DNA from: Macrosoma leucophasiata
Taxonomy: Eukaryota; Arthropoda; Insecta; Lepidoptera; Hedylidae
DNA: 64,000 nucleotides
Reading direction: 5' to 3'
Assembly: GCA_036365455.1 (NCBI GenBank)
Contig: JAWQUS010000004.1
Coordinates: forward strand, 9,121,501-9,185,500
This document shows positions 31,969 through 44,458 of this stretch, piece after piece. The position numbers and the translations under genes were made by a program. Within the stretch, counting starts at the first letter, position 1, and each line of letters begins with the position of its first letter. The notes under the pieces are model-generated. The model did not search any database and had not been told where the DNA came from. It worked only from the letters and a program-made list of their open reading frames with translations.

Positions 31969-32663
31969 TAAACCGCATTCAATTCTGTTTAAAAGTTTTG
32001 CTTGCTTGAAGTAAACTTTCAAATACTTTCAATGGACCATAACATATACCGCGCTCTTTTAATAAATTGATGGTTAATTCATTGTTAACGTTAAATTTGT
32101 TAATAATTTCGATTTTCATTTTATTGTTTTTGTGATATTGTAAGTCCCTCCCATAGAGACATATTGCATAAATATTAGAACGAGTAGAAAAAAATAAAAA
32201 CAACAACATGGTACACCAATAAAAAAAATCGTCATGCTCAAAAAAAACTACACTGGTGGTATAGTGACAGATTTTGTAATTTGATAAAAGTTTAATGAGA
32301 TTGAATCTAAAATTGTAGATTCAAAGGGTAGCTAATCTTTCGAACACCGAATGCCAAACCACGAAAGCCGCCACAAGTTATTATTGGCAAAGCTTTTAAC
32401 AAAGTATTTTCAATCGTGGATAAATTCAGAGGCCTTTTAAATACATTTGTTTGATTTACGAAACGAATTTTAAAATACAATCCTATCAATTTAATCACTA
32501 ACATTGAGATAATGTTTTTTTTGCTGTTTTTCTTTTACGTATAGCCATATATAAATTACTTTTAATTGCTAATGTTTAGCAATTATTAATATAGGATTTA
32601 GCCCGTAATTTCATTTTTTTTCTTAATTAAGAAAGTACTTCTCTGGTTAAAGTTTAAGGTCAC
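31969..32663. other. No gene recognised
   Basis: AT-rich sequence with no match elsewhere in the window and no convincing frame. Confidence 0.45.
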
Positions 32664-32666
32664 TTA

Positions 32667-33151
32667 TGCCCGTTTTTACCATCGAAAACGTCCCGTGAGC
32701 TAAAGAGACCCTTAAAGCGGTTCCTTCCCTTAATTAGTTTTCACCAAGCTAAGTGACACCTATTTTGGAACCACGTACTAAGGTGACAGATTGTTTTATA
32801 AATTTTAATTTTCTCTACACTGGCAGTGTCGTTATCGATAATGTTAACTATTTGCACTTCATTTTCATATAAATAAAGATTAATGTATTTGGATACGAAA
32901 AAATGCAAAACGAAATGAAACTACCTACTATTAAACGTTAATTTAAAAATAAAACGCATAAATAAATATTTATCTGGCTGAATAGCAGTGCGCTATTGCT
33001 CCATGTTTTATTGAAAATGACATTTATGATAACTTCGAACATACAGTCACTTAGTGCTATGATGCCCAATATCGGAACCCTAATTGCCATTTAAGGAAGA
33101 TAGGTAACGGTGAAAACGAAATCCGGTAGGAGTCGATGATGAAAACGGGCA
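32667..33151. mobile_element. PIF/Harbinger-type MITE, TTA target duplication
   Basis: Left end TGCCCGTTTTTACCATCGA and right end, read inverted, TGCCCGTTTTCATCATCGA agree at 17 of 19 positions. TTA flanks both sides (32664-32666 and 33152-33154). A 3-bp TTA duplication is characteristic of the PIF/Harbinger superfamily. The 485-bp interior is non-coding. Confidence 0.8.
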
Positions 33152-33154
33152 TTA

Positions 33155-34246
33155 GAGTTTTTATAAATATTAGTGTATTGATATTCTTTAACAGTAGGTG
33201 CCTACCTTCTCCACATCATACTCGTACACACACGTACTACTTTTGACAAGTGACTTTTCTCAAAAAGTATTTTAAATGTGTGGTTTTTCTCTGGATCTAT
33301 TTATATCTCTTAATTTTTATGTGTCGTATAGTTCTATACAAAAGAGATACATGACTGTGACTTTCATAACACGAACAATTGCATGTAAATTTTCTAATTC
33401 TCTGGTACTATAAAGACACTCCGAGTCATATCGTCGAGTCTTATCTCAATTACGGTGACCCTCCTACATCTGTAAACATTTCTTCCGAAATTCAAAACAC
33501 CAAGATCCCAAATGTATCGTTCAATAAGTAAGCTCTATAAAAGCATACTCAGCATTTTGTATAGTAATCCTTTTGTGAGATAAGCCTCTATCTGCCAGTG
33601 TTTGTGTCGTTATTCCAAGACAGTACGACTCAAGTGGGATTTTTTTTTTTATATCAAAATATCGTTTTCGCAGGTTTTCGCGAGCTTCATACACTGTAGA
33701 AATTAAATTTGCAGATTTTCTCGCGTATACAACACAACACTCCCAAACTTCTTCTTATACCTGACGTTTTGGTCGCTATCCAGCTACCGTGATCACGGGC
33801 AGACCAAATTTAATATAAGAATTTCTACAATTTTTATATCAAATTTGTATTTTATTGAAATGAAAGCCGTACGCCCGGTTATTTTAAATTGATGGATGCA
33901 TGTGAAAAGCTTGTTGTTTGCCACCTTCATCTCATAAAAAAAAACAAAACTACAAATAATTTCTCTTTGCAATATTAGAATATATTAAGTGCATCAAACT
34001 GAAATACCTACAAAATGATTTATTGGAACAACTTAGAAGAATTAAAACAAAATGCTGATACTATTGCGTGTTGGAGAAAAATACAAAAAAAACCTGTAAT
34101 AATTTTACTGATCATAAATAAATAACTTTCAAACATAAAACAAGCAATCAACTCATATTTCAATACTCTCTCTAATGCTCACTAATTGCAACAAGTATCG
34201 TAACTAAAACATCAATGAGTTCTTTACACGAATAACATTTTTTTTA
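33155..34246. other. No gene; one retro-tail like segment
   Basis: AT-rich sequence. At about 33885-33945 GCTTGTTGTTTGCCACCTTC with a following A-run resembles the 3' end of a LINE or SINE A. A CGTGATCACGGGCAGAC phrase near 33789 is unassigned. Confidence 0.4.
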
Positions 34247-34412
34247 ATGTCATAAGGATAGACAGATGGAAAGTGGTCACCGTCGCCTGTGAACATTTGG
34301 CAAATCAGTGGAGTTGCCAACGCGCTGCAAGCCAGCCTTCTGAACAGAAAACACCGCGAAAACCGCACCGTTGAGCACAGGTGTCCAGTCGGTAAGGTTG
34401 GAACTTCATACT
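34247..34412 (-). mobile_element. LINE 3' fragment (same family as 26651)
   Basis: In plus orientation GTGGTCACCGTCGCCTGTGA, then GAGTTGCCAACGCGCTGC, GCACCGTTGAGCAC and GTGTCCAGTCGGTAAGG are the reverse complement of the C-terminal coding and 3' UTR segments of the LINE at 27220-27430. It is diverged and truncated. Confidence 0.8.
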
Positions 34413-35515
34413 TTATTTATTCTACACGCTTGATAAAGCATGCCAGTTAGTAGTAAAACACGACCGTATTCAGTACGGCGGACCGAATCCACCGACCTAG
34501 GCGTGGGAGAAACGTCTCAGCTTTGTGATTGGAACATTAGCATCTGAAACACTAAACTGTTTCGAATCTTTGTATGTATCATTTCGAACATTTGGCACAT
34601 TGCGTCAAAGATCTACTGTGGCGAAAGTCCAAAACAAACAACTCGGCTCATAAAAGCTAAATAATGCAAACGAAAAACGCTCTTAAATTATTCGTCTTAC
34701 AAACGCCATAATCGTTAATATTACGTGTATAAGGTACTGTATAGGTGCAACGGAATAAGTAACAAAATATCATATCTCATTCAGTATCCCACTCTCACAT
34801 GCTTAATATTGTATTGTTATCTCACTCTCTCGCTTCGCTAACTGATTCAGATTCAAATGTTTCAAATGTCAAGTGTCTCGGTTGCGGTCATGCGGTCACA
34901 CTCAATCACTCAAGCGACATGAACGCGCTAAACAGAGAGCAATAATGTTCGAGTTCCAAAAGATGCAAATGATGCATTTGAAACAGTATTGGTGTTCCAA
35001 TCTCGCGGAACATCGAAATGTTTCGAAACAGTAAAGAGTTACACACGTCTGCGCCGCGAGCGGACCACATCGGACTTGATTAATAATTATTCTGTCCGCT
35101 GGACTGCTCTACACACGGGCAGATTTGTTTTAGAGCGTACCGAATCCGCTGTCCGCTCCGTACCAAAACCGGACGTGTGTTACGACTATTATAACTTCAG
35201 ACTGTTATCTGAATAAATCTCTATACGCATCAAAAATAATAACAGCAACTATTCAAACACTCACACCCTCAAATTCCATTTAAGCGATTTTTACAAATGG
35301 CGACTAACAGCAATTAACTTGACAACGCAAAATCGGTCGATTGTCGAACAACTAATGGTCTCTATACATCAGCGTAGAGAATGATCGAAAAACCTCGCTA
35401 ATTATATTTTTTGTAGCCAAGTGCGAGTTGATTTCCCCAGGAATAGTTTGCAATGTTAACTCCTATACAATATTTAGCACTGTACCAAGCCATTTCTTTA
35501 TAATTATAATGATGG
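34413..35515. other. No gene; possible LTR-like stretch
   Basis: A GC-richer block at 34980-35220 ends TTATCTGAATAAATCTCTAT, which has a polyadenylation-signal look, but no partner or borders are visible. The 75-codon frame at 34989-35216 has no domain I recognise. Confidence 0.35.
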
Positions 35516-35580
35516 TGGCGGGTCAGTGCCTGGTCATGGCCAGTGGACATCTATAGGCTGATGATGATGATGATGATAAT
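35516..35580 (+). mobile_element. RTE 3' tail fragment
   Basis: CCAGTGGACATCTATAGGCT followed by GATGATGATGATGATGAT matches the 3' end of the RTE at 59.7 kb (read on its coding strand), including the ATG-type simple-repeat tail. Confidence 0.7.
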
Positions 35581-35591
35581 GGTGGTGGCAG

Positions 35592-35877
35592 TAGTGTAGT
35601 CCACATGAATGTTAAGTGAATAACTACTGCAACCCTATATTTACACGAAAACTAGTTCAGTATGCAGATGCGTTACCACTCTTTGTCCAAGTTGTTTTGT
35701 CTCTGACAGTTATTACACATTATCTTACTTTTCATTTCGTTTTTATCACTCAACTGGAAGTTACACAACAGACCTGTATACACCATTGTGTATACTGACC
35801 TGTATACACCATTGTGTATACTGAACACTAGTATTTTGCGGCAAATATAAGATAAGGTAATGCGATGATACCTACAC
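35592..35877 (-). mobile_element. SINE A, heavily decayed
   Basis: CATGAATGTTAAGTGAATAA, ATGCAGATGCGTTACCACTC and TTTTGCGGCAAATATAAG, then GGTAATGCGATGATACC follow the reverse complement of SINE A in order. A 27-bp unit (ACCTGTATACACCATTGTGT plus 7 bases) is duplicated in tandem at about 35771-35822. Confidence 0.7.
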
Positions 35878-36360
35878 CATCATTTTTCAACATCAAAACT
35901 TTTAACTCTCAACCTGACACCGTTCAAAATATTCAAACCTCCAAAACAGCTGACAAAAAATCAATAATAAGGTTCATTTAATATACTTGGGATACAAAAA
36001 TCCAAAAAAAACCCAAATTAAAGACGAAAGAGCATTTTTCAATATAATCCCTGTTTCAAATATTTATTTACATACTGGGTTTTAAATTTGTTTCGTTTCT
36101 CATTAAAAAACAACTCCTACAACGGAAATTACATGGATCTCTGCGAATATGTCTGTGCAAATAGAAGGCATTTTGTAATTTTGGCGCGATGAAAAAAGGG
36201 TAACCTTCATATGCGCGTCGACTGGGAAATGAATATGAGAAAGTAAACATGATGTTCAACAAAGATTCAGTACTTTATCAAAACTAAACCAAATGAATAA
36301 AGAATATAATTTATGACATGTTAATATTGTTGAATTGTATATAAATCCCTTTACAAATGT
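35878..36360. other. No gene recognised
   Basis: AT-rich sequence, no match or domain seen. Confidence 0.45.
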
Positions 36361-36660
36361 AACTTCACACCTCTAAACCCCGAAGGGGTAGGCAGAGGTA
36401 AATGCATGCGTATGTTTATACATGCAAATACCTTCGATTCGTCCGTTACGTTTATTGTCCTATGTAACAGATGGCGATCCTGTTGACATCTCTGGGCAAA
36501 TTACCGAACTTCGAGGTACTGGGAAACTTCCAGAAAATGGAAAAATCTCAATAGAACCACAGATAAAGAATTTCACAGATAGCTCCCGACCCGGGAATCC
36601 GATCTAGGACTCGAGCGTCGTTGTAGTGACCTGCTACCACTTGGCTACTGAGGCAGTTAA
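36361..36660 (-). mobile_element. SINE B, nearly full
   Basis: Tail first on the plus strand (AACTTCACACCTCTAAACCC, then CGAAGGGGTAGGCAGAGG), then the body with ACTGGGAAACTTCCAGAAAA, and the head with CCCGGGAATCC and CTACTGAGGCAGT. The B box is mutated relative to 43267-43556. Confidence 0.87.
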
Positions 36661-37229
36661 CTGTGGGGTAAGTAAACCACTGAAGTAACAAATTAAAGGA
36701 ACGCTATTTCTGATCACCATCACCATAAAACAACTGTCAGTATTAACTTGTAACTAAATTTGCGCAAATTAATGTGTGGTCTGTATTACACTGTCCATAA
36801 CAGTATTCCATATTAGGCCGTTAACTTCAAAATTATGCAGAAGTACACAACTACGGCTACGGAAAAAAATTAACAGCAAAAATACAAAAGTAAATCGCTT
36901 TATTTATTGTAGCAGCATATTTGCATGAACAACGCCATTATTACAACAGTCAAATGAATCGCCGACTGCAATAAATACAATACTTAACTACTCTACGTGT
37001 GGAATACACGTAGTGACTGCGTAGCTATGTAGTAAGTAACCAGTGTAAGTGCCAACAGAAAAAGCGTTTAAATGGAACACGTGGATCGCTTTATAACTGC
37101 GCACACGCACAAAAGAACAGTGGTAGCTTTTTTAAACTCGGTACGCGGCCAAGTATATATAGGCAAAAGGTTTCAAGGTTTACATTCATGGTTAATGACA
37201 CCCGCTACCTACTACACAAGTCATGTTCA
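36661..37229. other. No gene recognised
   Basis: AT-rich, with one 8-bp-armed palindrome (CTACGTGT...ACACGTAG) near 36995-37015. Nothing else is recognised. Confidence 0.45.
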
Positions 37230-37396
37230 TCCCTACTTTATAATATTATAAATGCTAAAGTAACCCTGTCTGTCTGTCTGTCTATTACCTTTTCACGTCC
37301 AAACGACTGAACCGATTTTAATGAAATTTGGTACAGAGATAGAGCTGATTTTGAGAAAGAACATAGGACGCGGGCGAAGCCGCGGACAACAGCTAG
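37230..37396 (+). mobile_element. Short Helitron with both ends
   Basis: It starts A|TCCCTACTTTATAATATTAT and ends GGGCGAAGCCGCGGACAACA then GCTAG|T, with a GC-rich hairpin near the 3' end. The interior GACTGAACCGATTTTAATGA with AATTTGGTACAGAG is typical of the widespread lepidopteran non-autonomous Helitrons. At 167 bp it is a minimal copy. Confidence 0.9.
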
Positions 37397-37540
37397 TTTA
37401 AAATAAAAAATTAACGCTGATGATGAAGATGAATTTATCAATATCGTATTTATATTTATCGAGAAATCATGGTTTTTGTCAAAGAAGTCGGGCGCATCCC
37501 CACAATATAATAAATGCTACCCGTGCGAAAACTGGAAACT

Positions 37541-37808
37541 TACAGGTGGTAGACTTCCAGTGACGGAGCTTGCGGGCGTAGGCACCACCGCATTACCTAA
37601 TATACTTGCCGCTAAATGGTAGTGTTTAGCACTATCGTGTTCCGGTTAGGTAGTAATGTACGGCCCTGTAATTTCCGGCACAGTGCATAACAGCTTAGGC
37701 TTCAGTAGTGGCAACGCATCTGCATTTTGACCTCTGGTCATTGTGTTAGTGTCTATAGGCTGCAGTCATCACTTAACATCAATGTGAACTGCATCCTTGT
37801 TTGCCACT
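37541..37808 (+). mobile_element. SINE A, full length
   Basis: It runs from CAGGTGGTAGACTTCCAGTG to GCATCCTTGTTTGCCAC, and joins a TTTTTAACCGACTTC repeat with no separate A-tail. Confidence 0.9.
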
Positions 37809-38940
37809 TTTTAACCGACTTCAAAAAAAGGAGGCGGTTCTCAATTCATCCGGATCTTTTTTTAATTTTTTTTATGTATGTTCTATTATCTTTAAAAAAC
37901 GTGTGAAACTCTGATACCAATTAGATAACATCAAATAAGATACCAGGACGTCAGACCGTTAAGACGTAACATTATACATTTCATCCTACAAATCAGTACA
38001 GGTAGGTAATGGAATCTACTTGTTAAGAGGCTTCTAAAATCTTAAGCCTGAATTTAAATTATCTTAGCACGTGCTCTCTCAAGGGGCAGACGATTAACAC
38101 GGGATCAACTTCAAATTGTTTTCATGATTCAGCATGAATACCAAATTCAACGTAGCTTTGTATATCGTAATGGAAAAACTCTTCTCTACGATTCATCGAT
38201 AAATTGAATAGTCGGTATAATTAGGAATTTAAATAATTGATCTTATGAAAAGTTGCCAATTGCGAGTCGTACCCACTCAGGAAGCATTCCGTACTGAATA
38301 TTGACCCTGAAAAAGACAGACTACTTTTTATTAAGAACTCAAATTCATAATTATACTTGACTATTCAATTTGATCTTATAAAAAGCTGCTAAGTGCGAGT
38401 TGGACTTGGCCAGGCGAAGGGTAGTAGCAAGGAATATTTTATTTTTATTTTGATTTTATTTTATTTTTCAACACAGATACACACAATGCATAAGAATTAC
38501 ACAGTTAAATTTAGCTTTTGAAAATATATCATATCTCAAAAACTGTTAAGAATATCTCGTTGAAATTTAGTTTCTTTGAAATAAGAATTTTTAATTCATT
38601 ATTTAAAGATTTTTAAGGGCTCTTAATTTCAAAACATACATTTTGCTACTTTGAAAGTGTTTATCTTTCAATCGATTGACTTTCAAAAATGGTTTTTGAA
38701 ACCCCTTGTATCTATTTATCTAGACGTACAGGTATAAAGCATGTAGTTTTTTTCTCAATTTTGTATAAAAATCATAAAACGGTTTACAGAATAAATCTAC
38801 CAATCGAGTTTCAAGTATTACATAATTGATCCCATCAGTTTTGAAATAAAGTGACTATGACATACGGACAGACGGATAGACAGCCAGACATGACGAATCC
38901 ATAAGGGCTCCGGTTTTTTTTTGTCTACGGAACCATAATT
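37809..38940. repeat. Degenerate composite repeat region
   Basis: It begins AACCGACTTCAAAAAAAGGA, a phrase common in lepidopteran repeats and seen inverted near 51000. It holds two diverged AAGTGCGAGTTGG/ATTGCGAGTCG-type copies (about 38265 and 38390) and ends with GACGGATAGACAGCCAGACA and a GGGCTCCGGTTTTTTT phrase. No coding signal is present. Confidence 0.55.
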
Positions 38941-39258
38941 ATATTACAGAGTTTGGTAATAAATTGCTGTTCAATTGATAGCTATCAAATCAATATCGAA
39001 TGATCAAATTATAAAAGGGTGTAGGGGAGTGGCGACGACCCGGAACAAAATTTTAAGGGTCATAAATAAACCAAACGCGATCCAAGGTAGCGATAGGCTC
39101 AGCATTATTTCCGATAGTCATCGGAGATATTTAAATGCCTTTTACTTTACATAAAAGCATGTAACCAGTTTTCCTTTTAGCCATTTTACCGTTTTTATTG
39201 ACCAGGAAAATATATATTTGAATTTTTTATTGATATATTGATTATTTTTATACAATAA

Positions 39259-39440
39259 CTAGATTTTATCGACGACTTCGTCTGCGTTGAGTTCAAAACG
39301 AAAATTAGTACAAAATCTTATCTCCTTTATTTAATTAAACCCTATAAGGTTGATTCTTGGGAATAATAAGCCTACATTCTAGGGTCTTGAATGACCTTTT
39401 CAAATTACATTAAAATTGATTCAACCGTTATGATATAAAA
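39259..39440 (-). mobile_element. Helitron 3' part
   Basis: ACTAGATTTTATCGACGACT from 39258 gives a minus-strand CTAG end before T. Interior phrases such as TTCAAATTACATTAAAATTG match the usual lepidopteran Helitron interior. The flanking 38941-39258 and 39441-39896 stretches hold nothing I recognise. Confidence 0.65.
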
Positions 39441-39896
39441 TCACAGGGCCCTTCTTTCACGGAACCAACACCTCGTAAAATATGCTTTCAATTACCATAA
39501 CGTTAATTGATACGATTTCGTCAAAACAGCGGAATAATACAATTTGTAGGTATTAAAAAAGGGCAAATTCGTAAAGTCTTTGTGATTTATATAGGCTTAT
39601 ATTAATTTTGCCACCCGCATATGCCTCAGCTTTGAATTTCTGATACGGTTGTTACATCACATTATTCAGTATTTCTCAAAATATTGATGTCTTTTTTTGT
39701 ATCGTTACAAATATTTCTTTTTTATCAGTTGATCATTTTTGTTCCAATCTTTGTGAAGTGGGCGTAATGAGTTTTTATTCAATGAAATACGATAGTAGCG
39801 TTTATAGAATTATAAAGATAGGTTATCAGGGTAATTATGTTTTAAAATAAGGTTAAGATTTCAAAATTGAATTGTCATATTATTATTTATTATAAA

Positions 39897-40889
39897 CTAG
39901 CTGTGCCCGCGACTTCGTCTATGTGAGAAAAAATATGATTGTTCAGTATCTACGTGGGCGCAGCTAGTATAAAAGTAGCGTAAGTTACTCCTTATTACAT
40001 CAGCTATCTGCCAGTGAAAGTCTCGTCAAAGTCGAAGACTCTCCAATTCTTCTTATTTGTATGTAGGTATGTATGTATGGATGTATGAAGATAAAAGTAG
40101 CCTAAGTTACTCCTTGTTACATCAGCTACCTACCCATGGAAGTCCCGTCAAAGTCGGATACACTCCAATTCTACTTATTTGTATGTAGGTAAGTATGTAT
40201 GTATGGATGTATGGAGATAAAAGTAGCCTTAATTACTCCTTATCACATCAGCTATCTGCTATCTGCCAGAGAAAGTCCCGTCAAAGTCGAAAACACTCCA
40301 ATTCTTCTTATTTGTATGTAGGTATGTATGTATGGATGTATGAAGATAAAAGTAGCCTAAGTTACTCCTTGTTACATCAGCTACCTACCCATGGAAGTCC
40401 CGTCAAAATCGGATACACTCCAATTCTACTTATTTGTATGTAGGTATGTATGTATGTATGGATGTATGGAGATAAAAGTAGCCTTAATTACTCCTTATCA
40501 CATCAGCTATCTGCTATCTGCCAGAGAAAGTCCCGTCAAAATCGGTCGTTTGGCGGGGCTAATCTTGGGAACGTGTAAACGTTGTGGAACGAATTTTTGT
40601 CTGTCTAGACAGACAGACAAAAATTGTAAAATATGTTGGTTTGGTATATGTACCGTGTATACATACATATGCGTTTAGTAAAAAGCGGTTATTTTAATAT
40701 TACAAAAAGACACTCCAATTTTATTTATTTGTATGTATATAGATTTATAATGGAAGCTACAATACAACATTAGACCTAAAAATTCTGTGAAAATTTAAAG
40801 CGTCTTCATTATAGCGGTAACTGAAATACATAATTTGTGTAAATGTTAGCTTTCTAGCTACTATCACTATTTATGAGATACAGCCTAGT

Positions 40890-40920
<31 letters not shown>

Positions 40921-41290
40921 AGACAGACAGCGGAGGATTAGTTATCCGTAGGGTCCGTTCTTACCTATTAGGTACGAAACTCCCTAAAAGAATCAAGATA
41001 CAGAATAGCTTAAAAATATTCGATACGATTCTTTAAATTGACATAACTTTTTTATTTCTGAACCGATTCACATGAAACGAACGCTAAATGTTAAGTTAAA
41101 CTTACCGCAATATATTAGTGAAAACCGCAAATCGAATAAGCCGTTTCTGATATTAGCGTACACAAACACACAGACAAACAGACATTTTTCATACATATTA
41201 AAAAGTACCCAGTGTTGTGCGCCAAAGATTCAAATATAATCATACCAAGTTTCATTGTAATCGGACTGGTAGTGTTTCTGTGATGCTTGA

Positions 41291-41327
<37 letters not shown>

Positions 41328-41446
41328 AAAATTTCTAATCACATATTTGTGTTCGGTATCGATCTTATAACATTCCCTCGTATTTATTTTTTCAATATTT
41401 TTAATGTACAGAATTTACACTTCTACTGATTTATTATTAGTATAGA
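39897..41446 (-). mobile_element. Helitron with internal tandem repeats (long copy)
   Basis: On the minus strand it starts A|TCTATACTAATAATAAATC and ends GCGGGCACAGCTAG|T, with matching A and T flanks. It carries two CTGTC-rich runs, a five-unit tandem array (39969-40600) and a palindromic 3' module. The copy at 62386-63340 has the same ends and order but a shorter array. No Rep/helicase frame is present, so it is non-autonomous. Confidence 0.87.
39969..40600 (-). repeat. Tandem array inside the Helitron (five units, dimeric)
   Basis: Units start at about 39969, 40091, 40217, 40346 and 40472 (steps of 122, 126, 129 and 126). Each begins ATAAAAGTAGC and ends in a TATGTATGGATGTATG run. Units 2 and 4 share ACATCAGCTACCTACCCATG, while units 3 and 5 share a doubled TATCTGCTATCTGCCAG, so a dimer of about 255 bp has been duplicated. 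Confidence 0.9.
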
Positions 41447-41759
41447 TTTCTTTCAAAAATATACTTTTAGAGCCGCAACGTAATGATGCTTTGTAAAATG
41501 TAACAAAGTTAACTTCTTTAATTTTGAAAAAAATAAATAATCGATCAAGTGCGTATGGAGCCATGCGCACGTAGAATTACGTTTAAAGTACCTATGTGTA
41601 TTAAGTAGATTGACCTACTGGTCACTAGAGCCACTCAAAATCCGACCAGCTCCGTCTCATTTTACGGTCCACTCGTATTTAATCTTGTAGTAATATATTT
41701 AAACACAAATTTTCACAACACTCGCTTGTACAGTAGACTTCCCTCGCTACAGAGCGATG

Positions 41760-42900
41760 TACTGCCGGATATTAACCGGCAAATTTGCAAATGCTACACC
41801 AAATGACAGCAAAATTAGCTTCGCTCATGTTTCGCTAGGGGGAATGAGGGCATATGATGATACGCGATGCATCATATCAATAACTTGGAAATCAAAAGAA
41901 ACGTAAGTTGACAGTTGTATCACTCAAACTTATATGCTGTTGATGCAACCGATATATTAACGAAATCGCACCACTGCGCTGACTTTATCCTTGACTCCTT
42001 TCCTAAAACTATGTACTCTTGTATAGTTATCGGACGTGGAAACAAAAATTTCAACAAGTTATCAACGATAAAATATACATTCGTACTGAGTAACAAAATT
42101 GACATAGGACGTGCATCGAACGAATTTAAAAATGAAAATGTCTTGGCATTACCAATCAAAAAGTTAAAAAATATCCATGTCTATTCTGATAATTATAACC
42201 AGCCAATTTGCGAATGCTGCACTGAATGACAGCAAAGTCGGTTTTACTATACACTTTCACCGTGCACTATCTTCGAGGTTGCATGGATGCAATATTATTA
42301 TCACTAATAACTCAGTTCTCTAGTTTGAAAACTGTTAAATTTTTAAAAACCTCTTATTCGAGGATTTTAAAATGGCTTTGTACAATGCCTATTTTAGTAA
42401 TATTTATTTCTAGTAGTGATAAATAATTGTATGTATATTATTATGTACTGGTTCTTTTATGTACTTTTAGTTGCATAGCATAAGGTTATCTAAATACTAA
42501 GAACGTTTATTAGGTACGCTAGCGCTGTTTACAGATCACGTTTTTGTAAATTTATTATAACACGAGCAAAATAGTAAGATTTTTGATTAACTATCATTGT
42601 TGACAACCTACCGTTTATATTATCACACGTTTACTTTATTTAAAAATCGGCATTAATGGAACGTTAACGCGAGGAAATGCCAGCGTGTAAGAGCCCTTAA
42701 TAAAATAAACTACAAGTAAAATATACAACGTAGACATACTTTTCCAATTCAGCATGATACCGTTCGCATTCACAGCAACCTTGAGCAATGAGTGATGCTC
42801 CGCCGGATATTAATTGACAAATTTGCAAATGCTTCTCCGAATAACTCTGAAATGGATGTCGTTATTCACCCCTGCCGTGCGTTATCTTCATGGCACGATG
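41760..42900. repeat. Three diverged copies of an unnamed repeat
   Basis: CCGGATATTAACCGGCAAAT with TTGCAAATGCTACACC at about 41763, CAGCCAATTTGCGAATGCTG at about 42201 and CCGGATATTAATTGACAAAT at about 42798 are related, each followed by a CGTGC/ATCTTC-type segment. The frame 41915-42229 between the first two has no recognised domain. Confidence 0.6.
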
Positions 42901-43266
42901 TATGAAATATCATTAGTTTTCAAATCTGTTGGTACTATGATCAGTGGCGTGCATTGCATATTGGCATAAACATAGCCTACCTTATTATCGCACCATTAAG
43001 TACTATTAAACCGTCAAGACACGAGAGACTGTCGGCGACTAATGAAAAATTGAAATTAATATTCATATTTTCTCGTAGCGGACGGGTTAAAACGACACGT
43101 ATTTAATTACTTAAAAAATATATTTACAAACAATTGATTAAAAAATTATCAACTTATATTCAAAATTATTTACTTGTAAAATATGTAGGTATTATGATCA
43201 TTGATAGGCAAGCTTATTCTACTGATAGATACCCATACAGCATTTGGAAGTAAGTAAAAAAATAAA
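42901..43266. other. No gene recognised
   Basis: AT-rich sequence without matches. Confidence 0.45.
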
Positions 43267-43556
43267 CTGCCTCAGTAGTGTAGTGGTAGCAGGCCACTAC
43301 TACTACGCTGGGGGTCCTGGGTTCGATTCCCGGGTCGGGGACTATCAGAGATAACGGTTTAAAAATACTTTATCTCTGGTTCTATTGGGATTTTTCCATT
43401 TTCTGGAAGTTTCCCAGTACCTCGGAGTTTGGTAATGTGCCCGGAGATGGCAACAGGTTCCCCACCTGTTACATGGGGCGAAACGTAACCGGCGAGTCGA
43501 GGGTGTTTGCATATATGCTTGAATGCATGCATTTACCTCTGCCTAATATAATAAAA
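43267..43556 (+). mobile_element. SINE B, best copy with tRNA-like head
   Basis: The head begins CTGCCTCAGTAGTGTAGTGG (A-box-like) and contains a strong B box, GGGTTCGATTCCCGGG. The body carries TTTCTGGAAGTTTCCCAGTA and GGAGATGGCAACAGGTTCCC, ending at ATGCATTTACCTCTGCC. The last ~30 bp of tail (CCCCTTCGGGGATTACAGGC and onward) is missing in this copy but present in others. This copy defines the family as tRNA-derived. Confidence 0.9.
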
Positions 43557-44458
43557 AATATTATAACCTAAAAAAACAATAATAAAATAAAAGATGTGCA
43601 CATACGTGCTTTTTGCAAAACGCATTTCACTTTTACATCTTCCACTTGTAGAATTGTCGTGACAGGATGCATGCAATATCGCTTTTAATTCCTTTTCCGA
43701 ACTACAATTCTGTTATATTTTTAGGGCAGGTTGTTGGTAACTGATTTTTATATTTATGTTGTAAACCCCTATCCCTTAAGCGGGAACCTTAAAAAAAAAC
43801 TTTTTCATGAATCATGTCAGTGTTATACATGTTAATATAGTTTGGAGTAAATTTTAATTTTTAGGCATTTTCATGACAAAATTGCTTATTACAATGATTG
43901 AATTAATAATAATTTAGTCTTCTCTATGTACTCCTTCATCAATAAAGGAAATAATATTTTTCTAAAAATAACTGATACATCGATGAATAATAAATAAAAT
44001 CATTATGTGACAAAAGGTAATGATCTCACCTGTAGCCTTATAAGTTCCCATTAACCTACAATCCTTTTGTGTATATTGTATTGTATTTATTTTTAGGATA
44101 ATAAGAGCACATTCTATATTTTATACAATGTGTTCTAACTAAAGATATTAATCAGCCGTGCTTCTTTATCAGTATCAAGTAACACGTCATAGTCGTGAGA
44201 CGTTGAAATACATACTCACATACATCGCTGCCACGCTAATATACGATTAACGTCATAACTTCTTTCAAAAATAGAACGACAATGAATACTGACATGTTTT
44301 TATACTATGATATTACTAATGCACATTGCTTTGTTCTTTTACTATATTTAATTAATTGATTGTGTTTCTTGAATTAGGTTTACAGCTTAATATAGAAGAT
44401 AAATTAATTTGAAATGGGACATTGATTCTGTGAACATGGATTTATACCCAACAATACA
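43557..44458. other. No gene recognised
   Basis: AT-rich sequence with no coding signal or repeat match. Confidence 0.45.

Noticed and set aside
31611..31982. Three long overlapping frames (Gly/Val, Val/Ala, Pro/Thr)
   Set aside because: Same minisatellite composition effect; no start context or conserved domain.
34989..35216. 75-codon frame near a possible LTR
   Set aside because: No recognisable domain, no second LTR, no primer-binding site found.
39969..40600. Possible CRISPR-like array
   Set aside because: Units are contiguous without unique spacers, lie in a Helitron and the genome is eukaryotic.
41915..42229. 104-codon frame
   Set aside because: No domain or homologous copy recognised; length is plausible by chance in this much sequence, and part of it lies in a repeat.
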